A stretch of DNA of 64,000 bases from Trogon surrucura (lineage: Eukaryota; Chordata; Aves; Trogoniformes; Trogonidae), in NCBI GenBank assembly GCA_020746105.1, contig CM036634.1, positions 2,177,556-2,241,555 on the forward strand. Reading direction: 5' to 3'. This document shows positions 47,301 to 59,780 of this stretch, piece after piece (positions within the stretch are counted from its first letter, which is position 1; every line of letters begins with the position of its first letter). A program made the translations under genes and the position numbers. The notes beneath the pieces were generated by a model. That model did no database searches. It was not told the DNA's origin and saw nothing but the letters and a program-made list of their open reading frames with translations.

Positions 47301-49229
47301 AATATCCAGCCAGGGCATGAAGTATAGTTGTCATCTGCCAGTTTGGCATACAGTGTCACTTGAATTTCGCTCTATTAGTTCAGAAGTGGCAGTATATTAA
47401 AATCAAACCCTACTTTTCCCTGCCAGCTTTGCCAGCCTGGTTCTGTGCCCACTGTGTTGCCAGTAATTCCCCCCACTGTTCGCTGTGAGGTTCATGCGGA
47501 GTCGCTCTGTCCAAAGTCTCAGCGCAGTTAATTATCTGTATTAAAATTGGGTTGATAAGATTTCTGGAGATGTCACACTGAGCCGTGCAGGAGTGCAAAG
47601 AAAATTAAGGACCAGAGGCAGTACGGCGAGCGCAGGGCTAAGCCGACTCGCTCAGCAGTGAGCCGCAGTTTTGCGCGAGGACAGACATTCAGCGTGCTGC
47701 ACCCCGCGTGCGTCCCCGACACAAAGAGGCAAGCGCTGTTGTTTATCCTCCTGGATAACCCAGGAAGAAGGAGCCTGGTGGCAAGCATCCCACTCAGCCG
47801 TGCTAAAAGCCCCCGCCACCCTCACCCAGCTCCGCAGCTGAAATGGCACAGGGAAAATCTTCAGCATTAATTTTCATGATAAACGAACGGCAGAGCTTTC
47901 AAAAATAAACAGCGGTCCAGAAATGCCTCTTCCCGCAGGTGTGCTGGCCAAGCACAGGCGGCAAGATTAGAGCCCCAACAGGTTTTTTACCCTGTCTGGG
48001 TTCCTCGATCGTCCTGTGCTGAGATCTCCCTGACGCACCGTTCTTCGGAGTTCTTCCCTAGTAGTTCTACTCGAGTGTCGGCTTACCTCTTGAACGGCCT
48101 CCTAATTGTTTTTCGGTCTTCCCAGTTACCCTTCCGTCTCCCACAGAGATGCTAATGAAGTGTGAGCGTAGGGGGATGCAGGCTGCTTGGGAATTTGACG
48201 GAGCTCTTGCCCAGCCCTTGTTTTCTCATTAAGCTGCTGCTGGGAGAGGAAGGAAGCAGAGTGCCTCATTTTGTCCCTGCCCCAAGCTTTCCCTTAGCAA
48301 TCCAAGCCTTTGAATACTTCTGTTTGGTTTTTTAAATGTATCAATAACTGTTATTTTGTTTATTAGGAGTGGAACCTGCGCCAGCGGAATTGCCCCTGTA
48401 ATCCATTTAGATCAAGAAGTCACGTGCTGGCAGGGGAGCAGAACTCCTCTGCCAAGGGCTTTAGGGGACATGAGCTCAGACTCTCCTCCGCCTTTACGCG
48501 GGTGGTACCCAAGCGTGGCATTGCGTCCTGTCTCTGACTAAAGATTGGTCAAAGAAATGCAGAGATGAGACCAGGGACCCCCCACCCGAGTCGTTTCATG
48601 CCCACCCACCCTACTCAGCATCCCAAAGAACAGCAGCTTTCCTTTTTTTTTTTTTTTTAAATTAATACCAGCTTCACAAACTGTAGGATTTAAGGCTGGA
48701 GCGTTCAAAGTAATTGAGAAACTGAGATCCCTGTAGCTGTTAAAAGCAAGGGTGTTGAGGCTGCCTGAGATGGTTTTGTAGGTATCAGCGAACGGGACTT
48801 GTAATCTCACAACCTTGTTGCTTAATGGGTGTGAGGAAAAAGAGCAACTTCCTGAGCAGAGTCTGCATCTCCTGAAACGACTGGGAAGAGAGGGATACAT
48901 CACCAAAGGGAACATTTGTTCCCATGAAAAATTTCAAAGCCAGAGTTTTTTTTTCCTTAATCACTTCAACCCATGTTTTCAATAGACACTATGTTTTTCA
49001 AACAGGAACTCAGCTCTAATTCCTTTTTCTAGGTAAATGAAAAAATTTGATAGCAGTGGACAGCTTCCCCCAAAAAAGTTTCAACCTTTAAGAATGACAC
49101 GTAAAATAAACATTTTTTCAGCGGCTCAACAGAGGGGATATGCTGGCACTCTTTCCAATTTACTATCCACCCATGTATTACAAATGGGACGTAGTTTGGC
49201 TTTCCCCAGCCTTTTTCAGACCCAAAGTA
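44365..49229. other. Non-coding stretch 3' of HRK
   Basis: No exon is recognised. A plus-strand AATAAA at 46885-46890 (with another AATAAA-type site near 53865) could end a long HRK 3' UTR; mammalian HRK has a long one. Poly(T) lies at about 48640-48658. The remainder is unassigned. Confidence 0.45.
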
Positions 49230-49341
49230 CCAAATTTTGATCTATCTGCTGAGTGCCTATTGTGGGAAATTTGGAGTAACTCCACTGAAGTCAATTGGGT
49301 TGCCCTGGATTTACAGTGCTGTAAATGAGATCAGAATTTGG
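49230..49341. mobile_element. Ancient MITE-like element with 14-bp inverted termini
   Basis: The left end CCAAATTTTGATCT (49230-49243) and right end AGATCAGAATTTGG (49328-49341) are inverted copies with one mismatch. Between them lie GGAGTAACTCCACTGAAGTC and a perfect palindrome TTTACAG-TG-CTGTAAA (49310-49325). Such sequences are widespread in reptile genomes as far as I recall; the family name is not certain. Confidence 0.6.
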
Positions 49342-51164
49342 CTCAAACTATATTCCATTAATGAGTCAGATACTGGCAGTGCAGCTGATACGCACCCAGA
49401 AATGGCTTTAACACAGCCTAGGATATTCAGAATTGTTTTATTGAAAGATGGGCTGAAGGCCAGGATTCTGGGGTTCTCTTCTATTCTTTCCATGAAATTC
49501 ACCTTTATGCTGAAGACCAGCACGAGGCTGATGCAAAACTTAAGAGCCATTTAAGCTCTTAGAACAGGTCTTGCGAGATGCAGAAACATTGTGCTGAGCT
49601 CTTTGCCTGCCCCAGAGCGGATTTATCGCTCAGAGTTCAAGATGTTCTCGGATTTATCAACTTTTACGGGTTTATATAGATTTTCTATATGTTAAGTGAC
49701 ACGGAGAGACAGCTTGTAAAATATAACGACACCAGGCGTGATCTGTTGCAGGCTGCACAGCAGGACAAGGGTTTGGAGTTGGTGTTTGGAAGCGCTACTA
49801 CAAGAGAAATAATAAATAAGGATTAAATGGTTCTGCTTTGGAGGAAATCCTTTAATCAACTCCTGAGGTCTTTATTGCGAATTCGACTATATGCCCCACC
49901 TCTTTGAGTGTAAGCAACCGCACCGTGGGCTATTCCTCCATATGGCCAGCCCTGTTTCTCTGTCAGGCCCTGCTTTCCTGCCCCAGCAATGCCACTGGGG
50001 TTAATTTTGAAGACCTCTCTATAAGGGCATCTTGTGAGGTGGATGCAGGTGCCCAGAGCCTCCTCCTTGTGATGTTTGACAAGCTGCAGCACTGTCTGTC
50101 TGTCTGTCTGTCTGTCTGTCTGGCCTGGACCTGAGCAAGCTGTGTCCCCTGCGTGCTGGCCTGGAAGGGGACGGGTTTCAGCCTCTGGGCTCCTTGCTGC
50201 CAGCTGCTTATTGACAGTGTGTGCTCTGTTGGCTGGTTTTGTGTAGCCAGTATTATCACGTTTGTGCTTTCTTGAGTAGCAAACTCCTTTCCTATTTATC
50301 TTCCGCCAAAAAAGCTAAGTAGCTCTGCAAAAAAACCTCTTAAAATGCCTCCAGTACTTCCGGAGAGCAGGGGTGTGGGTGGAAGTCTGTGTGTGTGCAG
50401 ATACAGAAGCTGTAGAAGCTGTGTGGCGAGCAGGTAGCCTTGATCACAGCAAGACAAATGAAAATGTGCTTCAAGTCGAGATGATTCATTCTGGCTTTAG
50501 TCCTTCAAGCTATTTTCAGTGTTGCGTCAGATTCCTCAAAACTAGACAGCAAGACAGTGAACTGAGGGAGGGAGAGGTGTAATTGCCACATCCTGTGCGC
50601 AGCAGCAGCTGAGCAGCTGACAGTAACTGGGATAAAGCAGATATGGTTAAATCTTGTGAGGCTGAACTAGAGACGTTCTAGATTACTCGGAGTCTGTCAC
50701 GGCATCAGAATTTGCCCGTTTTCCTCGTGGTGGAGTTTTCAGTTCCTGCCGGCGGCAGTGCTGCTGAATCGCAGTAACGGGAGTAGCGCTGCACGAGGAA
50801 GGGAAGCGATTCTGGGTTTGCACTAGAGCAGTGCCGGTCAGAATCTAGCCCGAAGCTGTTTGCCAGCCCTAATTACACTCTGACTTCATGGCTGATGCAG
50901 TTGCATAGTCAGCTACTCCCCCCTCCTTTCTCCCACCCGGGTGAAATCACCTCACCCAGCAGGCCAGCAGACGTTTCTCCACGGAGGTTTCTACAGGATC
51001 ACTCTTGATCTCACAGAAGTCTCCGCAAACCAGACAACGCAGTCCGAAAGATGGGATCTACCCCAGCAGACGCTGGTACCAGCAAACCTAGGCATAAGCG
51101 TGGGAAATGGGAATCTCATTGTCGATGCCCCTTGGGCACCTCTCCTGCTAATTTGCACTTAGAT
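49342..51164. other. Non-coding stretch
   Basis: No gene recognised; it contains the TGTC microsatellite. Confidence 0.45.
50092..50122. repeat. (TGTC)n microsatellite
   Basis: About seven and a half perfect tetranucleotide repeats. Confidence 0.97.
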
Positions 51165-51360
51165 AGGTGCCTGTCTCTGAGCACTTTATTAATTAAGGCT
51201 CGCAGCCCACCTATGAGGCAAATAAGTTATTACTGCCCTCATTTCGCAGCGGCAGCTGAAAGAAGTGGTTTGCTCAAGGCCACAAATCTAATCAGTGGCA
51301 GAACCAGGAATGCGTGAGTCCTTCCAGTCTCCTGTGATACTCAACAGCCCCACTGCCTAC
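51165..51360 (+). mobile_element. MIR-like SINE
   Basis: The order of words matches the MIR core and 3' part: GTGCCTGTCTCTGAGCAC, CCTATGAGGCAAATAAGTTATTA, CTGCCCTCATTTCGCAG, GTTTGCTCAAGGCCACA, then AATCAGTGGCAGAACCAGGA. Divergence is high, as expected of an element older than amniotes. Confidence 0.7.
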
Positions 51361-54300
51361 CTGTAACAAAACTAGTGGCTTCCCTAAAAGTTAACGTTTT
51401 TGTTAATGTGATGCAAATGAAGATGGAGCGCCCAAACAACCAGCCCTGTGAAAGGAGAGCTCACCAGAAACACTGCAGTAGCACAGGGATAAGACGTAAT
51501 CTCTGGTACTGAACCACAAAACCATCCTCCCCATAAATTAGATACCACTTCTTGTCAGTAAATTTAGCAGGAGGGTTTGAGCATAAATTTAAAAGAAGCT
51601 TTTATTGTAACCAATGCATCAATATAATTAAACCCAAACACAATTCTTTTGCTTCCTTAGGCTGGAGAAAACTCTGTGCCCTTGGAGAAAATTGTTTCCC
51701 CTTTTCCTACAGGGAATCCAGAGCCTGAGCAGCAGCTGTGAAGAGTGGAGATAAAGAAAGAAGTGGAAGATGTTGGAAGTGCTTTGGGCGACGTGAAGAA
51801 GGATTTGCACGGAAGGAGCTGTTCAAGGGCCCAGCAGCAAACCAGAGACACATACATGCTTATATATAGAAGAATGTAAACCCTCCTGTATGCATACGTT
51901 AAAACGTGCATGCCTTGTCGAGAACGTAAGCGACATTCCTTGTAGATGATGGTGGTGTGAGCATTCGTGCTCCTGCAGTCTGAGTCAAAAGATTAGTGAT
52001 GTCCTTGCTGTAACGCTAGCATTTTCTCCACTGCACCTCGTTCACGGCAACGTGAACGTTCCTCTCGATGCAGCAGGATGAAAAATAATCCGTACGTCCA
52101 GGGTTGAATAATACCTCGAGAGACCAAACGTGCTGCAAAACGGGCATGTCCCAGCCGCGGTGGTGGGAGCGGGCGCTCAGCAGCTCGGACAACAGACAGT
52201 TTTGTGTGTATATATTAAGCGCTAGAGCACCAGGTGAGAGAAGCTTTTCTTACGACTTTTTTGTTTCTCTGGTGCTACATGTAATATTTGTCTGGGGCTA
52301 AACTGCCTCTCCGTGGTGCTACAGTTTCCCCAAGAGGATGTTCTGAAACATGGGACAAGGAGAAATCTATTTTGGTTATTAATATTTATACACAGGATAG
52401 CAAAAAATACTACTTGTTGAGAAGGTGCTATTTTTTTCTTTCTTTCTTTCAAACTCTGCAAAAATTAAGACAAAACAAATAATCTAGCCCAGAGCTTTAT
52501 AAAACTAGTTTTCTTCGGGGCAGTTCTTTTTCTTTTAACAGTTTGGAGCTTGGGAAGCAGCACCCACTGAGGTGGCAAAGACACACCAGCTCTTTTCGCT
52601 GCAGCGGACGTGTCAAAATCCGCCAGCGCAGAATCTCCTGCGGCTCCAGAGCTGAGTATTCTCCTGGATGGTGCTTTAGGCACTCCCAAATCCCAGGAAC
52701 CAGGGAAGAGAACTGTATCTGGACTAATCAGTGGGCTAGGGAATGACAGGAGAACTTGTCCTTAGAAGTCAAAGGGCTTTTTTCAGTCTGGTACTGAGCA
52801 CTTTTTTTTTTTTTTTTTCCTTTTTTCTTCTTGCAGCCAAAACTACCTGTCAGATTCAGGATACCTTCCAGATGCTATTTACAGTACTTATTACGCACAT
52901 TTTTTTTTAGAAACATTTTTCCCAGCTTCAAATATTTGCACCAGAAAATTCACCCTCTCGTGCCAGGGGGAATTTTCAAAGGCATAAAGGAATGTTAAGA
53001 GCCCAATTTCCAAAGGAAGTTTGGCTCCTCATCTTTTAAAAATACTTCCTAACCCTCACCCAGTCGAGGAACAGCCTGAGTGGCCACATGTCGCAGTCAA
53101 ACCTGGCATTTTTCACTCTTGACGGAGAAATGTTTCTAAGCGATCTAAAAGCTAAATTCTCCCTTTATCAAATATTCACCGATGGCGTTTTGGGCCCCTG
53201 CACACGTATTCATGGGCATTATTGATCCGAGGCAGTTCGCAAACAGCAGAAAGGGCTGTGCCCACGAGCAAATTGTTGCTAATGAGTAACCTTGCCTTGC
53301 TCTGTGTTCTGCGCAGTGTTGGGAGGGATCACGTAGCTAAGTGTAGGTTCAATGGTCTCAGAACCACAGGGACCGATAAAACATTTTCCTACCGTTTTTG
53401 GCCTGATGCTCAGTAACACTCAGCATCCCCGCTCAGTCTCCTACTGAAATTAATCAGAATTCTTCTAGCAAAAAGGAGGAGCCTCAGCTGATTTCAGCAG
53501 CGTCGCAAGCGCCGGGTTAGCGACTGCTGGATCGGGCACAGTCTGAAGAATACAGCTTTCTGCAGATCACTCAGATGAGGCAGTGAAATTGTGCGTACGG
53601 TCTTGCACAACTCAAATTTGAACAGAAAAGAATTGATCAGGAGGACTGGAGGTGTCTCTTTGGGACACGCGGCTGGCCAGGGGTTGTCCCTTCGACACCC
53701 CCAGCCCGATCTCCCTCGCCCTGCGTGCGTGCACAGAGGCAGCCTTGGGACAGGGAGAGCCCATCCCGCGCAGGAGCTGCCTTACATTTCTCCGTGCGAG
53801 CCAGAGGGCTCTTCCACATACTCCTCACCTTTAACAATTATTAGCTCCCAAGTACTGAATGTTCAATAAACTTCTCACCTGGAATATACGTTATTCCATT
53901 TTCCCTCGCGTCTTCTGTGCGTGCAGTTGGCACCGCTCTTGGCTCTCCTGCCACGCCGGCTGTTTGGGTCTGTGGCCTTCAGACTTGTAGCGTTTTTCCC
54001 AAAGAGGCGACTCCCCTGCAACATCACGGCACAACAGAAGGAAAAGGAAAGAAAATTCTGTCCTTCTTGTAGTGTCCCCACCTTGGGAAAGCCCCTTGAA
54101 TTGGTGATTGACCTTGGTAGCAAAGCGATTGGCTCATCTCCCCCTCCGTGGAGTGGCTTTTCTGTAAAAAACCCCAAACCCCAGACCTCCCAGGGGAGCA
54201 GCCTGCTCTGTGGTGGTTCCCGATATTCAGCAAAACTGGTAGAAGACACGTGCTGCCTGTTGTTACTGTCGCGAAACAGCGCCCAAACCCGTGGTGCTTC

Positions 54301-57300
54301 CCAAGTGTGAACAAGAGCAGGTCCAGGACCCCAAATCCTGCTTTAATGCTGATTTGCTTCACTTTTGTAGTTCTACATCGGATGTTTAGTGGGAACTGAG
54401 AGTTAAGTTTTGGAGACTTTCATCTGTCAGTTGCTGGGTCACGCACGCTGCAGCTTCCCAGCACTTTACAGCCAGCATTCCCTGTACATAAATCGAGTTC
54501 CTGACTAGAGGGTATGTATTTGTCGAAGCCTTACATTTTCTGGTACAATTGCTATTCTTGAATGCCTCCGTTTTTTGTCAAGGGGTGTTTTTATCCTTTT
54601 TAAAATACCTGATTTAATCCCGGTTGATGTTTGTATTGGAAAAGCAAGCATGCTGTGTACTCCCCTAGTGCTGTTCTTCCTGTATTACAAGAGCTGCGTG
54701 CGGTGGTGGGCGGTTTCTGTATTGTACTAATGGGTAGGAAACGAGCACAGTGCCTCTCTCTCGCTCCCCGTTTTTTCCTCCCCTTTTTTATAGCAGCCAA
54801 GAAGTCATTGATTTTGATTACCTTCGCAGTTGCGCCTCCATGAAGTCTGGGGAGCGCTCTCTAAATGAAAGAAAAAATAATAAAAAAACTCCCCTCATCT
54901 TAGGTTTCAGCAGACACGGTGTGCGTACGAGCCAGAGGAGGAGGCTATGAGATCATAGGCTATATAGAACGCCGCATAATGTGGCTGTGAGGAAAGTCTT
55001 TATTAATTTTTAAAGCAGCACTCCACCAAGATAGCTCCCATCACTTATTAGAACTTCGTATTTCACGTTAAAAAAAGCAGCCTAGCGTGGGCTACTGATC
55101 AGCCTCTCTCCCTCGCCTGCTAAAATAAGTCCTTCGGCCAAGTTAATCCTAGGACAGCACGGCTGTCTGCTTGCAGACAGCTGGGTTACACCCGGGATAG
55201 AATTTTGCCCCATTAATTCCAGGTTCCTTCCCCTTCTCCTTTGGAATTATCTTCAGTAGGTAAAAAAATAGGGAATGGGACCAGGCCTCCTTCACACTTT
55301 CATGTGCCCAAGGAGAGGCATCACCCAGTGAAAATCTATATAGCAACTCACCAGAACTGATGAACTGGCAGAGATGAGGAATGAGGAACCCGTCGTATCT
55401 CTGTTTTCGAGCATGCAGAAATCACCCTCGGTTAGCTCAGTCCGTTACTAAAGCAATTCACTTAATTCAGAAACACTTGTTAAAGCAGCTCAACCCGATT
55501 TGCAAATCTGCTTTGTTGCTGTATCCTGCTAAAATTAGAAGTGTCTTAAATGCAGAAGTAATGCCTTCGAATGGGGTTGATTACAAACAGATTGGGTCGA
55601 ACTGGTGCAGTTCCTGTGTCCACGTACACCTTGGAATCGGGCACTTTTCTCCGCTGCCTCATAAGACGAAACAATTGGATTCAACGCTGCTGTGGCTGTA
55701 ATCCTTGGAGGTTGAGAATCTTGCGGGTCAAGCGGAGAATGGAGAAGCAAAACAAGATCTTCCCTGTCTGAAACCGTGCACTGCCAGGTACAAACTGGTT
55801 CACGCTGAGGACAGAATAGTACATCGACCTTAATAATTCATTTCAGTTTTCCTAGAGATAGTTTTAAACCATGTGTCTGTGATCTTGACAGAAGTCTGAG
55901 ATACTTAAACTACCCATGGCTCCAAATTAAATCCCAAGCCCAAGTTTTTTGTCCGTGTCAAAACCTCCTGGCTATGTTCTACCTCCACAACAGCAAATCT
56001 GAGATTGAATCCAAGCTTCAAGGCTGGCCTCAATCTTGTAAAACCCTAGGCACGGCACTGCTCGCCGAATGCCGAATTAAACTTGTTCATCTCTCAGTAC
56101 AAAAGGTTAGGAGATGCTGGGCACGTTAATTCAAAATCCAAAAGCCCGGGGAAGTCTCACTAAGGCGGGACTTGCTCTCCCTTCGGAACACACTAGTCTG
56201 TCAGCTAGTCCGAATGGACGAGAGGAATCCTCGCGTGCTGCTCCTACCTTGCTCTTCTCGCTCTGGCCTGGCCTGGCTGTGCAAGCCCTTTTCAGGCCAG
56301 CGGCCGGCCGCGCTCACATCACAGGTGCATCCCCGTGCCCGGAATGAGACATTTCGGTGCTGCTTCCCTCTGCCAGTCCTCTGGCTCGACCCACACGCCG
56401 CCTGCCTGAGCGGGATCCCCATCAGCTCACACCCCAACGGGCTTCCCAGCTACAGCTCTGCCCTTCGCAGCTGGTGGGAAAACTGTCCGTTCCGGTCGGA
56501 GCTGCACAATGTCCATTCCCCACCTGCAAGAGAAATTTAAAGCTACAAAATACGGAACAGGTCAAGATCTTCTTTCTGACAAAATTTGAATACAAGAGTG
56601 AATTTCCATGTCATTCCGACCAGACTTGTTCAGTGTTTATTCTGCAGGAATACCTGAGTACTTGAATTTCAAAAGTTTTTTAATATTTGCAGAGAGTGAC
56701 TTCGGAGGTTGACAAATATTCACTGAAAGCATCTGGGTATTGAACTAGCTATTAGTTACATCTATTATTAGTTACAGATGTCACCTAAGTAGAGAGTAAA
56801 ACCAGCTACAATGGGATTTTGTTTTCACAGATATTGACAGCGTAACCTTTCCAATACACTTGAAGACCATAATTTATCACAAGAAAAAAAATTTCCCATC
56901 ATCTTTAGTCCTTAGGACGTTCACATTTTTCGGTCTGCTCCCACAGAAAAGTAACATTTGAAATGCAGTGAGTACACAAATACCTGGCACATCCCTGATG
57001 TTCTATTTGGCTGTAAACTCCCGCAGAGTCACTGTGCAAGTTTCCACCCTCACCAAAGCGAGAGCAAAGCATCTGCTCGCTCCTGATACGAGTTCCTGAC
57101 GGCTCCTGCTTGTGGTTGGATGTGGCTTCTCTCTTTTGTAAAAGGAATTTCATATGCTGAGACTCTTTGTACATATTTATAATGACTTTAATAAAAAAAA
57201 AACAAGCAACAAAACAATTCAATGGTGAAAAAGGCTCAGGTTTTTATTTCCTCTCTGAGATTTGAGAGAATAATTTCATTCCACACCCCTAACTACTTTC

Positions 57301-59645
57301 CCATGGAAGTTTCTCATCAGTTCTCATGAGAAATGAAGTTTCCCCCGTGTGTTTTCTGGTCCAAATGTCACGTTCTGAGAGAGGCAGAATCATGCTGCCT
57401 CACAAAACCCGCACTGACCTTGGGCTGTAGCAAAGTGTTTCACCTGTACGACGATGACAGTTCCCTCTTTCTGACACCCACAACTGGGAAAGATTGTTCA
57501 ATAAAGAATAAAAAAACCCTAAAGGAAAAGAAGGACTGTAAGAATGGCAAAAAATATTGCCCGTACTTTCCTTCTGGTTGCCTGCCTTCCTTATCTCCAA
57601 ATAGAACACAGTAGTTTTGAAACAGCCTGTCAGACACTATCGGTAGCCTTTGGCTCATGTTGACCTTTATATACACATCTCCATTTTCCAGGAGCATTTA
57701 GAAAGAAAAAAAAATAATTCAGAAGTGGCTTTTCAAATGTTTTGAAAGCAGATACCACCAACCCTTTAATTAATTAGCATTGCACTGAAAACTGATGCTG
57801 GAACCCTCCACAAATTGCCTGCCCACAGCATCGGTGGTTTTTCCTTCTGGCGAACGTACCAGACTTGTACATAGCAGCGTTTTTATGCTCCCTCAAAACT
57901 CTGCTTCCTTCCTTAGTGAACTCTCTTCCCCCATTGTGAAAAGGCTGGTCCAGCTGGAGAGAGCCCCTGGACTCCTCAGTTCTCCCGATTTCACAGGATC
58001 CATTTGACAAGAATCAAATCACTTTGGGAAGTAAAGCTTTTCCTACTCTACTTCTCTGTTTCTCTCAAGCCAGATTTGGACTATCTTCCAGAGCTCAGGC
58101 TCTTTGTCTCCTCCTTTCTCCTCTAGCCATACTGAACTATTATTTCCAAAGATACGTTGAGCCTTAATCCTGTTACCGTTAGCTCCTGTTTGCTTTAATT
58201 CTCCCTGTGGAGCCTCTCGGCAGGAGGGGGTGGCGGCAGCCAGCACATACACATAGGCTCATCTCCCCCAGGTACGGTTCCTCCTGATTATCCGCTCAAG
58301 TGGGATTGTAACCTTACGGCCATTCCCACAGTAATGAGCGTGGAAGATGCCACCATTGCCTAAGAGGAGGCACCTTCTCTGGGCGTGCAGCAAAAAGCAG
58401 AGGTCGGGGAGCGAAAGAGAAAGCTCCAGTGAACAAACGGCAACTCTGGCTGCGTGTGAGCGCCGGTGCAGCGCCCTCAGCAGAGGTGGAAACCACAGCA
58501 ATGTAAACGTGTTCATTCTCCTGTTAACAACACGAGGAATCTCCTTGAAGAGCTCTCTCTGAAGCAGAGGTTACAGTCGAGTCTCCCCCATTACAGGTGG
58601 ATTATCCAGCTCGTGTATAAACCAGGCTGTGTCCTGAAGCGATGCAGCTGCTGTACCAGTCTGCTCTCCACCCAACAAGTCTCACTTAACACAGCCTCTC
58701 TGGGGGCCCTGTGTCCTGATGCCCCAGTGTTCTGGTACCAGCTGTGCCACGGGGGCTCGGGGCTGCACGAGCACATTTTTTTGGACCCAGGCAGGTTCTG
58801 GCTGCTGAGCGGTGCCGGCGTTTCAAGCCAGTAAACCTTGCCTCAAGCGGCTGTGCTGAGGAGCGTATTGTGGAGATACCTGGATTTGTGAGATGCTCCT
58901 GGTTAGGACTGGAACTTTACACCTAGACAAACCAAACTTGACTTGAATCCCTCCTCGACTCCCACTGTTCCCCCCTTACGCTAGGAAATCAGAAAGTCTG
59001 ATCATGAAAATTGAAAAGCATTCCCAAGAAAAGCAAGTGCCATTTCCAGCTTCACTAACTCGGTCTTTCCCAAATTCCTCGAGACCTCATTAACGTGACA
59101 ACACACGCAATTTGTGAAACCACTTTCAAAACCACAGCTGTTGGGAGACGATGTTTCTCCAACCCCGCCAGGTTCTCAAGGGCTGGTGTGGAAGAGTTCT
59201 GAAAGGTGGTATAACCACAACAGTGTAATTCTATGAAGTTAGGGATGCAGGGAAGCTAGGGCCATTTAATTTGAAAGAGTCTCACCTGCGGTCGGAGCCC
59301 GAGCAGCACAGCTTTTTCCCAGTACATCAGGTTATACACATGCAACTCACATTGTTTTTGCCTTATACACAGTAATTATCTATACTACAAGGACAGAAAG
59401 AAAGGAAACATCACACAGGTAGTTTATAACCACGTAAGTCCAAGCAACAATCTTGGCTGCAGCTTAGCCATGGAGTTTGCCATAACCACAGTTCCTGGCT
59501 AGTGCTAATTGTTGGTCTCTGGAGAAAGAGAGCTCCGAGAAAGACTAAGTCAACAAATCCGCAGGCAACTAAATAGGGGTCACCAGATTTTCCAGATTTT
59601 TCTTCTCTCCGCACACGTTATTCCATTCGGCGGCGCGTATCAGCT
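51361..59645. other. Non-coding stretch; includes the probable RNFT2 3' UTR
   Basis: No coding exon recognised. On the minus strand the first canonical AATAAA after the RNFT2 stop that I see is at 57243-57248, giving a possible 2.4-kb 3' UTR. Poly(T) lies at about 52802-52819. Everything else is unassigned. Confidence 0.45.
57243..57248 (-). terminator. RNFT2: Candidate distal poly(A) signal of RNFT2
   Basis: AATAAA on the minus strand 2.4 kb past the stop codon. Assigned by position only; a variant ATTAAA nearer the stop may be used instead. Confidence 0.3.
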
Positions 59646-59780
59646 TTAATACACCTGGAAATGTGCAGAGGTGGTGCCATCTTTCCAGCAACGCAGCGTT
59701 TCTACAGTGACAGAACGACACAGAGGACAGGTCTTCTCCCTGTCGAACCAGAGGCAGAGGCATTCTTCACAGAACACGTG
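59646..59780 (-). CDS. RNFT2: RNFT2 last coding exon (second half of RING finger and C-terminus)
   Basis: 45 codons including TAA (59646-59648), after a cag acceptor at 59781-59783. It reads H-V-F-C-E-E-C-L-C-L-W-F-D-R-E-K-T-C-P-L-C, then T-L-R-C-W-K-D-G and ends H-F-Q-V-Y, as in human RNFT2. It supplies the zinc-binding His and four Cys of the C3HC4 RING. RNFT2 is a multi-pass membrane ubiquitin ligase; its RING faces the cytosol at the C-terminal end. Minus strand, convergent with HRK, as in human. Confidence 0.96.
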   Translation of the reverse strand, partial: HVFCEECLCLWFDREKTCPLCRSVTVETLRCWKDGTTSAHFQVY

